64,000 nucleotides of DNA from Callorhinus ursinus (taxonomy: Eukaryota > Chordata > Mammalia > Carnivora > Otariidae): the NCBI RefSeq assembly GCF_003265705.1, contig NW_020313157.1, positions 3,408,191 through 3,472,190 on the forward strand, written 5' to 3'. The translations under genes were made by a program, and so were the position numbers. The notes beneath the pieces were generated by a model, which had not been told where the DNA came from, made no database searches, and saw only the letters and a program-made list of their open reading frames with translations. The stretch's first letter is position 1, and each line of letters starts with the position of its first letter. Below, one piece after another: positions 33,201-45,200 of this stretch.

Positions 33201-36200
33201 ATTTGTAAACTTGACCAGTGTGGCCAAATCACCTTTCACTGGGTCAGGCCATTCTTGCTGCCCTGCGAGCCTCCCTCACTGGGCCACCAGAAGTACTGTC
33301 TGGAAGTTGCCCCTGAAGTAACACGGGTGTGTGGGCATCTCTCCCTTTATCTGAGCCGGTGAAGGTTAAGCGTGGTTGGAACTGGGGCACGGTGCCCACG
33401 TCGAGGCCTCAGAGTGGGGAGTGTTGATTGAGCTGCTGGGGCTGCCGGGCCCTGCCTGATGCCCTTCTTTCCTGTCCTGATGTACATTCCGCCAACTCTG
33501 TGTGGGAGAGTTGCTGCTGTGCTGTGTCCTCACCGACACTCGGGATTTCCAGACGTTCTAAATGTTTGTGAATTTGATGGTTACAAAGTGGTGTTTCAGT
33601 TGTGATATTAGTTGTATTTTGATAAATTGCCAGTGAAGCTGAACATCTTTTCATGGTTTATTGGCCATTTGTTTCCATTTCTGTGAAATCCTACCCATGT
33701 CTTTTGCCCCAATGTTTTCTTCTGGATTGGTTGACTTTTCTTATCATGTATTTTTGTATATACTCTTTTTTTTCTCAGAGGGAGAACCAGACTCCCCACT
33801 GAGCAGGGAGCCCGATGCGGGACTCGATTCCGGGATCATGACCCAAGCCAAAGGCAGTTGCTTAACCAACTGAGGCACCCAGGCGCCCCTTGTATATACT
33901 CTTTATGGGCACTAATCTTCTATCACTTCATCCTTTGTCAGTCAGGAATGATTGTTGGAAATGTGTTCTCCCAGGTGTAGCTCGCTGCTTCACTTTGATC
34001 CTGGTGTCTGTTTTTGTTTTTAGATTATTTATTTGAGAGAGAGGGGTGGGGTGAGCACATGCGCTGGAGCTTGAGGGGGAAAGACAGGGAGAGGCAGAGG
34101 GAGAAGCAGGGAGCCCAACACGGGGCTCCGATCCCAGGACCCTGGGATCATGACCAGAGAGGAAGGCAGATGCTTCACCGACTGAGCCACCCAGGCACCT
34201 CTTGTTTTGTTTTGTTTTTTTTTTCGATGAATGGAAGTTCTTAATCTTTTTTTTTTTTTTAAGATTTTATTTATTTATTTGACAGAGAGAGACACAGTGA
34301 GAGCAGGAACACAAGCAGGGGGAGTGGGAGAGGGAGAAGCAGGCTTCCCGCTGAGCAGGGAGCCCAATGTGGGACTCGATCCCAGGACCCTGGGATCATG
34401 ACCTGAGCCGAAGGCAGACGCTTAACGACTGAGCCACCCAGGCGTCCAGAAGTTCTTAATCTTGATTTTGTCAACTATACCAGTCTTTTCCTTTGTGGTT
34501 TACCCAAGATTCTGTAAGCTAAGGCCTGTGGGTTGGGTTAGGCCCATGGCCTGTTTTTGTAAATAAAGTTTTATTGGGGCTCAGGCATGCTTATACTTTC
34601 ACATGTTTGTGGCCACTTTCCTGCCGTAATGGCAGAGTTGAGCAAGAGAGACCACAGGGTCCAGAAGGCCTAAAATATTTACTGTATGCCCTTTCCAGGA
34701 AATGTTTGCCAACCTCTGTTTACTCCAAGGTCATAAAGATCATCTACTTCCATAAAAGTTGTTTCCTGATGCATTTCTACCAAACAGGAGTAGGAGCCTT
34801 TATTTGAAGCTTTACTCATTCTCTCTTTGCTGGTAAACTTTCTCATGGGCTTCATTTTCAAGATAGGAGATTAGAAAAAACAGAACTAGCAATCACAGGC
34901 TAATTCTGGCTATAAACAAATTGTGTTTGGCCCAAATATATTTTTTTAAATATTTATTTATTTGACAGAGACACAGCGAGAGAGGGAACACAGCAGGGGG
35001 AGTGGGAGAGGGAGAAGCAGGCTTCCCACGGAGTAGGGAGCCTGATGCGGGGATCGATCCCAGGACCCTGGGATCATGACCTGAGCCGAAGGCACACGCT
35101 TAAGGACTGAGCCACCCAGGTGCCCCTTGGCCCAAATATTTTTTTAAAAAGTAGTTGCAAGGGCACCTGGGTGGCTCAGTTGGTTAAGCGACTGCCTTCG
35201 GCTCAGGTCATGATCCTGGAGTCCTGGGATCGAGTCCCGCATCGGGCTCCCTGCTCAGCGGGGAGTCTGCTTCTCCCTCTGACCCTCTTCCCTCTCATGC
35301 TCTCTATCTCTCATTCTCTCTCTCTAATAAATAAATAAAATCTTAAAAAAAAATAGTTGCAAATATTTGAAGTCAGATTTCACATAAATATTTGAATTGC
35401 TTATTTCTTTTGAAAACTGAAAAGTTCTGGGAGTTTTGGTTTACATTCCACAATGGCAACAGTCTCTTGGGATACGGTGGCAGCTGCTGCCTCCTGCAGA
35501 TGGACCTGCCCTCTCCAGTTAGGTGTAGTACCACACGCTCAGTTGCTCTTCATTCACAGCCCATTGGTGCCATTTCTTTTTTTTTTTTTAAAGATTTTAT
35601 TTATTTATTTGACAGAGAGCACAAGTAGGCAGAGAGGCAGACAGAGGGAGAAGGAGAAGCAGGCTCCCCACCGAGCAGGGAGCCTGACATGGGGCTTGAT
35701 TCCAGGACCCTGGGATCATGACCTGAGCCGAAGGCAGCCGCTTAACTGACTGAGCCACCCAGGCGCCCCTGTTGATGCCATTTCTTCATATAGTAAATTA
35801 CTTGATTGATGGTCTAGTGCTAAAAACAGCCTTGCATCCCTGGGATAAACATGCTTGGTCATTATGTAGTATCATTTTTACCTGTTGCAGGATTTGATCG
35901 GCTAATTTTTTATTACGGACCTCCATGTCTGTGTTCATAAGGGATATTGTTCTCTTATTTATTGTGTGCATGTAATGTCCCTGGCAGACTTTGATAATTA
36001 GGGTTATGCTGTCATCATAAAACTTGTCAGGAAATATTCACTCTGTTTTCTGAAATAGTTTGTGAATATTGGTCTTATTGTCTCTTCATATGTTTGATAG
36101 ATTTCACTGGTAAAAATTCTGAGCGTAGAATTTCATTTGTGGAAATTTTTTTTTTTTTAAAGATTTTATTTATTTATTTGAGAGAGAGAGAAAGAGAGCA

Positions 36201-39200
36201 CAAGCAGGGGGAGCAGTGGAGAGATAGGGAGAAGCGATGTGGGGCTTGATCCAAGGACCCTGGGATCATGACCTGATCCGAAGGCAGCCACTTAACAACT
36301 GAGCCACCCAGGTGCCCCTGTGGAGATGTTTTTGAAAACAAATTCAATTTCTTTTTTTTTTTTAATTTTATTTATTTGAGAGTGAGAGAGAGAGCCCAAG
36401 AGGGGGTAGAGTCAGAGGGAGAAGCAGGCTTCCCGCTGAGCAGGGAGCCCGATGCGCACTTGATCCCAGGACTCTGGGATCATGACCTGAGCCAAACGCA
36501 GTCGCTCAACCAACTGAGCCACCCAGGCACCCGAAAACAAACTCAATTTCTTTATTAGATATAAAGCAGTTTAGAATTTCTGTTTCATCTTTTGTCACCC
36601 TGGATAAATTTAATTTTTTTCAAGGTAATTTATCCATTTCACCTAAGTTGTTAAATTTCTTGCCATGAATTTGTTCAGAATATTTCCTTATTATCCTTTT
36701 AATGTCTGTAGATTTGTCATGATAACCCCAGCTTCATTCCTGATGTTAACGATTGGTGTTCTCTGGTTTCTTGATCAGTTCAGGGGTTTACCCATCACTC
36801 CTGTTGATCTTTTTTAAGAATCAGCTGTGGCTTTGTTAATTTTCCTCAGTGTTTATTTTCTGTTTCATTGATTTGTACTCTTTGTTATTTCTTCCCTTCT
36901 ATTTTATTTGGGTTGACTTTGTACTTTTTTCTAGGGTGAAACCTTAGGTCATTGATTTTAGACTTCTTTTCTAACCCAAGCATTTGAAGCTGTAAGTTTC
37001 CTGCTATGTGCTTCTGTGGGTGACCCCACGGCTTCTAACATACTGTGTTTTTATTATTGCTCAGTAATCTCCTTTTGATTTCTTCTTTGACCTATGGATC
37101 ATTTAGTATATGTTGTTTAATTCCCAGATACTTGGGGTTTTCCTAGATGTTTTGTTATTACAGATTCTGACTTAACTCTAGTATTCAGAGAGCTTACTTG
37201 GTATGATTTCAGCCCTTCTAAGTTTATTAAGACTTGTGGCCCACTTACTGTGTCTCCTAGTGAATATACCATGTGCATTTGAAAAAATATGCTTTTCAAA
37301 AAGAACCGTATTTTACACTTGGGTGTAGTATTCGATGAGTAAGTCAAAGTATTTCATACTGTAGTTCAGACGATCTTTGCCTTGATTTATCTTTTGGTCT
37401 CGTTCTATCAGTCGTTGAGAGAGAGACAGCTCTGACTTTCTTTTAAATCTTTTAGTTGTTTTTTTTTTTAAGATTTTTATATTTATTTTAGAGAGCAAGA
37501 GAGAACAACCAAAAGTGGGGGGAGGGATAGAGGGAGAGAGAGAAGCTCAAGCCGACTCCCCGCTGGACAGAGAGCCTGACACTAGCTGATCCCACTGCCC
37601 TGAGATCATGACCTGAGCTGAAATCAAGAGTCGGACGCCTAACTGACTGAGCCACCCGGGCACCCCTAATTCTTTTAGTTTTAATGTCATATTTTGAAGC
37701 TCTGTTATTAGACACCCAATTGTGATTAAGCTTTCCTGATGAATTGTATCTTTTATTCTGAAATATATCTTTTTCTCAAGTAATACTTGTTTTGAAGTCT
37801 GTTTTGTCTGATATTAATATGGCCTCCACCCTTGCTAGGCTTACTTTGTGCACGGTATCTCGTGTTCCGTCCATTCCTTTTCAGTGTATTTAGTTTTTAT
37901 ATTTGTGTTTTTTATTTAAGATTTTATTTATTTGAGAAAGAGAGCATGCAAGTGGCGGGGGGGTGCGGTGGGTAGGAGCAGAGGGAGAGTCAGAGAGAAT
38001 ATTCCAAGCCGATTTCATGCCGAGCGAAAACAGGGCTTGATCCCATGACCCTGAGACCATGACCCAAGCCGATATTGAGTCGGATGCTTATGGGGCGCCT
38101 GGGTGGCTCAGTCGGTTAATAAGTGTCTGCCTTCGGCTGAGGTCATGGTCCCAGGGTCCAGGGATCGAGCCCCACATCAGGCTCCCTGCTCCGCGAGAAG
38201 CCTGCTTCTCCCTCTCCCACTCCCCCTGCTTGTGTTCCTTCTCTTGCTATCTCTCTGTCAAAAAAAAAGAGTCGGATGCTTAACTGACTGAGCCACCCAG
38301 GCGCCCCACTGTTTTTATATTTGAAGTGATTGTTTTGTAGACAGCATATCATTAAGTCTTGCTTTATCATTTCTGACAGTCTTTGCCTTATAATTGGAGC
38401 GTTTAGTCCATTAATATAAAATGCATTTATTGGTATAGTTGGTCTCTATTGTTTTATTGTCTCCTCTCATTTTTTCTCCTTCTTCCTTTTTTGCCTCTTT
38501 TTGGATCGGTAAATATTTTTTAGAATTCCATTTTAATTCATCTAATGCTTCCTTAGTTATACCTTCTTATGTCTTTTTTTTTAGTGGTTTGTCTGGTGAA
38601 TGTAATGTTCATCTTTTTCATAGTCTGTTTAGAATTAGTATTGCAATACTTTGTAGAAAATGAAAAAAACTTGCAACTGTATTAAAGTGCATTTCCTCTC
38701 TACTCCATCTTTTTTTTTTTTTTTTCTTAAAGATTCTATCCATCCATTTGACAGAGTCACAGCAAGAGCAGGAACACAAGCAGGGGGAGCGGGGGAGGGA
38801 GAAGCAGGCTTCCCGCTGAGCAGGGAGCCCGATGCAGGGCTCCATCCCAGGACCCTGGGGTCATGACCTGAGCCGAAGGCAGACGCCCAACGACTGAGCC
38901 ACCCAGGCGCCCCATGTACTCCATCCTTTATGTGAGAGTTGTCATATGCATGGCATGTACATCTGTTATAAGCTCCATAAGACAATTTTTTAACTTCTGT
39001 TTAAGTTATTGTTTATCTTTTGTTTTATTTTTTTAAGATTTTATTTATTTTTTAGAGAGCACAAGCACTGGGGAGGGGTAGAGGGAGAGGGAGAAGCAGG
39101 CTCCCTGCTGAGCGGGGAGCCCCACATGGGGCTCGATCCAAGGACCCTGGGATCATGATCTAAGCCAAAGGCAGACGCTTAACCAAAGGCAGACTGAGCT

Positions 39201-42200
39201 ACCCAGGTGCTCTATTGTATATATTTTAAAGAAATTAAGAGAAAAATACTTTTGTATTTATCTGGGTTGCCGTTTCTGATGCTCTGCCTTCTTGAAGATC
39301 CAGGTTTCCATCTGATATCATTTCCATTCAGCCTGCAGAACTATAGCATTTCCTTTCCTGCTGGTCTGCTGTTAAAGACTTCAAAGATGTACCGTTGTTT
39401 TCTGGAAGGTTCGCTGTCATTCACATTATTGTTCTCCCATGTAATGTGTCATTTTTCCCTGGCTGCTTCCAAGATTTTCTTTTTATTTAGTTTTCAGCAG
39501 TTGACTATGATGTGCCTGGGGGCTTTTCTTTGAAATTATCCTGCTAGTGGTTCACTGAGCTTTTGAATCTGTAAATTGATGTCTTTGATAAACTTTGGGG
39601 GAAATTTTCAGTCATTACCTCAAATATTTTTTTCTGTCCTATCCTATTCTCTTTCCCCTCTCCTTTTGGAACTCTAGTTACATGTAGTTAAATCTTTTTT
39701 TCTCTCTATACCTGAGACCCTGTTTTTTTTTAATCTTTTTTTCTCTCTGTTTCACACTGAATAATTCCTGTCATTCTATTTTCAAGTTCACAGACTCTTC
39801 TCTGGTGTCTCCACTTGGTTGTTAAGCCTTCTAATTAATTTTTAAATTTCAGATAACTGTATTTTTATACCTAGAATTTTCACTTGGTTCTTCTCTTACA
39901 ATTTATATCTCTGAAATTTCCCACCTTTAATTTTGAGCATATTTTACTATAGATCATTACAGTATTGTAATGACTGTTTTAAAACCCTCTGATTCCAACA
40001 TCTGGATCTTCTTGGCACCAGTCTCCATTGATTGACCCTTCTCTTGAGCAGGGGTCACGTTTTCCTGTTTCTCTGTGTGTAGTAACTTGTTATTGCATCC
40101 TGGACATTGTGGATGTTACCTTGTGGAGTCTCTAGATTGTGTTATATTCCTCTGAAGAGTAGTTCTTGTTTTAAAGTGGGCTATTAAACTAGTTGGAGTC
40201 CAGCTGCAAGCAGAACCGTTTGATTTTTATTCTTAATGGGCTGTTTGCATTTTCCCCCCACATGCATGGTTCAGGGGGTCAGCCAGAGACTTAGAGGAGT
40301 TTATTCCCCAACCTGGGGGCTCCCTTTCTTTTACTCTCTCCTTTCTGGGACCCCCCCCCCATGTTTTACCCTTTATGGTTATCCTAATCTCTCCTCTCGT
40401 TCTTCTGGCCAGAAAAATTATACATTGTGTGTGCATCAGCCAGCCACCCTTTGTAGAATCTGCCCCCATTCTGTGCTCTTCTCTTCTTCCAAGTGTTGGC
40501 TCTTATGCAGAAACTGCCTGCTTTTGCTGATTTCTCCAGAGCCTTTCAGGTAGTCCTTTTGTTGTGGTTCCTAAGTTCATGGTTGTTATCCACAGGAGGT
40601 TTGGTTGGAGGCTGTAATGGCCTGTTGTACACAAAGTGGCACTCTGTAGTAAAGACAAAAAGTTAAATTGTTCTCTATTCTACACATGGTAAAAAGGGAG
40701 ACTGTCCATTTGGGATATGTAATTCCAAGAAAAGAGTCTGCATATTTCTCACGGTTTAAAATACTAAGTATGTCTGTATCTAAAGTACTGTACTTAAGAT
40801 GTCATCATAAGGGGCGCCTGAGGGGCTCAGTTGATTAAGCGTCTGCCTTTGGCTCAGGTCATGATCCCAGGGTTCTGGGATCAAGCCCCGGATTGGGCTC
40901 CTGTTAACCGGGGAGCCTGATTCTCCCTCTCTCGGCCCCTCCCCCCACTTGTGCGCGCGCTCTCTCTCTCTCTCTCTCTCTGTCAGATCTTAAAAAAAAA
41001 AAAAAAAGTCATTATAAGAAGCAAAACCATAGTAAGAATGGGCGCTTGGGTGGCTCAGTAAGTTAAGCATCCAACTCATGATCTCAGGGTTGTGAGATCC
41101 AATGTGGGCTTCCACCCGCAGCATAGAATCTGTTTCTTTTTTTTTTATTTATTATTATTTTTTTAAGATTTTATTTATTTGACAGAGAGCACAAGTAGGC
41201 AGAAAGGCAGGCAGAGGGAGAGTGAGAAGCAGGCTCCCTGCCGAGCAGGGAGCCCGACATGGGTCTCGATCCCATGGCTCCGGGATCATGACCCGAGCCA
41301 AAGGCAGTTGCTTAACAGACTGAGCCACCCAGGTGCCCCTGGAATCTGTTTCTCTCCCTCTGCTCCTTCTGCCAGTCCCCTGCTTGTGCACATGCACTCT
41401 CTCTCTCTCTCTCTCTAAAAATCTTAAAAAAAGAGAGAGAACTGATAGGGCACCTGGGTGGCTCAGTCGGTTAGTGTCTTGCCTTCGGCTCAGGTCATGA
41501 TCCCGGGGTCCTGGGATCGAGTTCCACATCAGGCTCCCTGCTCAGTGGGGAGCCTGCTTCTCCCTCTGCCTCTCTCTGTCTCTCATGAATAAATAAATAA
41601 AATCTTTAAAAACAAACAAGAAAACCAGATTAAGAACAATGGCAGATGTAGAGGGGAGATGAGTGATTAGAACAAAAAAAAGTATCCAGTGTGTTTTGAC
41701 TCCTTTGCCTTACTTGGCTGCCCCTGTAGGCAGTTACATTTTTAATTCTTGCTTCTTCCTGAGAAATGGCCCTGCAGGACCACTACCACTGTCTTTTGGC
41801 TGACCGAATGTCCTGTGTCTGAGCATGGTGATGTTTGTTGTGATAAAAGTTGCATGTTTGTAAGGAGAGCTGCTTCTGCACTAGAGGCCATGGAGTAGGG
41901 AGAAGTTTGTGCCCTCTTGCCTTCCTTGAGTTTGATACTAAGAAACACAGACTTGTTTCTGCCCTTGGGTGGTGACGTGTTCTCTCTGAGCAAAGTCAGT
42001 AGTAGAGGGGCGTCTGGGGGGCTCAGTCGGTTATGTGTCCGACTCTTGATCTCAGCTCAGGTATGGATCTCAGGGTTGTGAGGTCAAGCCCCGCGCTGGG
42101 CTCCACGCTGGGCATGGAGCATACTTAAAAAAAAAAAAAAAAAAAAAGGCCACAAGCTGGCTTAGAGCTGCAGTTCGAAATGAGCAGTGTAGGAAGTAAG

Positions 42201-45200
42201 TGCTGTGAATTCATAGTAGGGAGAGGTGGTTATGAGGTGCTGGGGATGGGAGCACCTCACCCTGGACTCTGAAACAGTTCGGGTAGAGAGAGGGACATGC
42301 TTGCAGCCTGAGGAAACAGCATGAGCACTGGCAGGGGTGTGTGGAGTGTTAGATTCAAACTGTTCCCATTTTGTGCGACCCCAAACCACCACACAGAGTA
42401 ACACACAGACATGGCTGCCTGGCACTGAAGCTTGTGGTTTTTCCTTCAGGGTGTAGAGGAAGCCTGAAGACAGATACTGTATAGATAGTGTTTGTATCTG
42501 CTTCGGGCTGATTGACTGCACTGTTGGTTTATTCATACAGTCATTGTGGGAAGTATAACTCTCAGTCAAATTTGCTCTCAGTAGTGCTGTTGATTACTTT
42601 AGTCTTGGAATTAAATGGAAGGTCTGAAAACCCTGGTTGGAAATATGGATTGGTTATTTGTTCCTTTTTCCTTACGAGGAAGACTTCTCTGTTTCTCCCA
42701 TCATGAATAACAGATCATTCCAAAAAGATCGTATTCAGTGGGAAAAACAACAGGAATAGGAAAAATGAGACATGGGAAAGCGGTGTTGAGTCTTGGAGTG
42801 AGGAAGGCCTTTACCAATAGGACTAATTTTGGAAGGCCGTGCACCTCGCCTCTGGTGGCTATGTCAACTTTACGGAGTCCGTGGCTGCACTTGGCCGCCT
42901 CCTCATCCGGAACGTGGAACAGAAGCTGTACTGGTACTAGAAGCTCTATGAAGGGCAACCGATGCATCTGCCACAACGAGCTGCTCACCATCATCCGGGC
43001 CATTAACCCCTGCAGTGACTTGACTGTGAGTGCGGAGGAGTCACCGATATGGTGTTTTCCAAGATTGATGTCAGTGGCAATGAGGAACCTTCCCAGAGGA
43101 GCTCATGGAAGGCATTTGGAAGGACCCAGATGCCCCTGGACATGCTGACATGGAGCCTGGACCTCACCCGCATCATGTGCAGGTGCCAGAACAGCAAGCA
43201 AAATGAGGGTGCGGGAAGGAGGCTGGTGATGGGGAGACTGAGGCAGCCAGCTGAGCCCATTGCCAGGCTGCTTTTCTGTATTGGGGAGGGGGTGTGTGCT
43301 GGTGCCTGGGGTCGTCATCATTGTAATACTAGATACAGCCTACTGAAAAACAAAAACGAAGACTAAGTTCGTTAAACTCTGAAGTACTCTACAAGTCAGT
43401 AAGAAAAATACTATAGTAGAAAAATGGTCAGGATATCAGAAGTTCATCATGAAAAAAGGAAATAGAAAATATTTAAAAATATGGGTAGGTGCTCAGGTCT
43501 TGCTCGTGGCAAGAGAAATGTAAATGAAAACTACAGTAAAAATTTTACCCGACCCAGGACACCTGGGTGGCTCAGTCGTTAGCGTCTGCCGTCAGCTCAG
43601 GTCGTGGTCCCAGGGTCCTGGGATTGAGCCCTGCACCAGGCTCCCTGCTCGGTGGGAAGCCTGCTTCTCCCTCTCCCACTCCCCCTGCTTGTGTTCCCTC
43701 TCTTGCTGTGTCTCTGTCAAATAAATAAAGAAAACCTTTAAAAAATATTTTAAAAAAGGGCGCCTGAGTGGCTCAGTCGTTAAGCGTCTGCCTTTGGCTC
43801 AGGTCATGATCCCAGCGTCCTGGGATTGAGCCCCGCATCGGGCACCCTGTTCACCTGGGAGCCTGCTTCTCCCTCTGCCTACCCTTCCCCTTGCTTGTGT
43901 TCTCTCTAACAAAAAAATAAAATCTTAAAAAAAATTTTTTTTACCTGACCTATAGGCAGGGGTCCAAAGTTTCCCTAAGGCCATCCTGGCAGGAGTGTGA
44001 GGTGACACACCCCTGTGCTGCTCCCGGAATGTGAGCCGACGGTCCCTGGAGGGTGACTTGGCAGCATTGACCATATTGTAATCTGGACATAACCTGGGAC
44101 CTGGTGAGCCCACTTCTAGATGTGTACACCGACATGTGTCCATGCAGGAATGAAATGACACGTGGTTGAGAATGTTTTTTATTTTGAAACTTTTTACTCT
44201 GGAGTGTTTTCTACCTTACAGAGCTGTTCCTGCTGTAGTGCACAGGGTCCCCTTGCCTTAGTTTCTCCTAATGTTAACATCTTACGTCACCATGGTATGA
44301 GGATTAGAAATGAGTAGCAGTGGTGCTGATTCATGGGCCTGTCTTACTCAAATTGAGTCAGTTTCCCCACTGATGTCCTTCTCTGTCCAGGATCCTACAC
44401 CGCAGGTCCTTTCCGGCTCTGATGGTTCCTCGGTCTGTGTGTGTCCTTCATGATCGTGACACTTTGGAAGAGTACTGCCCGTTATCTCATAGGATATCCC
44501 TAGATTTGGGTTTGTCTGATGGTGTTTTTATGATTAGGTTGAGATGCATTTTTGGCAAGACAAGCAGGGAAGGGAGGCCATGCCCTTCCACGCCACCAGG
44601 ATTGCAGGGTGTTGACCTGTCTCACTCCTGGTGACAGTGACTGTGGTCATTTGGTCAGGAGGTATCTGGCACTTCACAGCAAATGACTGTTTTTCTCTTT
44701 GAAATCAGTGTGTGTCTTGTGGGGGATACTGTGAGATTTTGCGAATGTTCTCATGGACATTTAAACCATCCACAGTTTCTCCCTGTCACAGCTGCAACTG
44801 TGCTTGCCAAATGGGGACCGCACCATTAATTGTAATTCTGTGAGGAAGAGGTCTTCTGTCCCCCGTTTATTTATAAGTCAGCTAAGTGTGGACTAACTGA
44901 TGTTTATTTTATTCGCCGGCTGTAAGCTTACAGTCCATTACCATCATCCTTTTGTTGCTCAGACGGTCCTAGGTTTTGCCTTTGGGACTGCCTTCCAGTT
45001 GGAGCCTGTGCACTCTTGGAGACCCCATCCTTGGGGCCCTTCCTCCCTTTCTGGCACCATCTTTGTGTTCTCCAGCAGCCCTGGAGATGGCATTTACACA
45101 CCAAGGTCTGGGTGTGGGGAAAGTGACCACAGTGGCCCGTTCTGGGACAGTTGTCCTCCCTGTGCGGGTGTGCTGCTGGTGTGTCGTGGCCTCTGCCCCC

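Larger units (their letters stand above)
33470..34560 (-). mobile_element. Old L1 ORF2-region fragment, reverse
   Basis: AAGCTGAACATCTTTTCATG, TTATTGGCCATTTGTTTCC and CCCATGTCTTTTGCCCC match the usual reverse complement of the L1 ORF2 3' part. Three SINEs interrupt it. Confidence 0.7.
35790..40600 (-). mobile_element. Ancient, nearly full-length L1 (L1M-type), reverse, broken by seven SINEs
   Basis: Left to right the + strand shows the reverse complement of ORF2 (CCTTGCATCCCTGGGATAAA; CAGCTGTGGCTTTGTTAATT; AATATGGCCTCCACCCTTGC), then at 39220-40200 the ORF1/5' region (GACTATGATGTGCCTGGGGG; CACTTGGTTCTTCTCTTACA). No reading frame survives. It is antisense to TRAP1. Confidence 0.75.

Noticed and set aside
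29700..39212. Regularly spaced repeats resembling an array
   Set aside because: Units are individual SINEs of 100-200 bases with separate target duplications and irregular gaps, in a mammalian genome; not a CRISPR array.
42738..43366. Possible functional calcium-binding gene
   Set aside because: An in-frame stop, frameshifts and truncation leave no usable reading frame; treated as a pseudogene.
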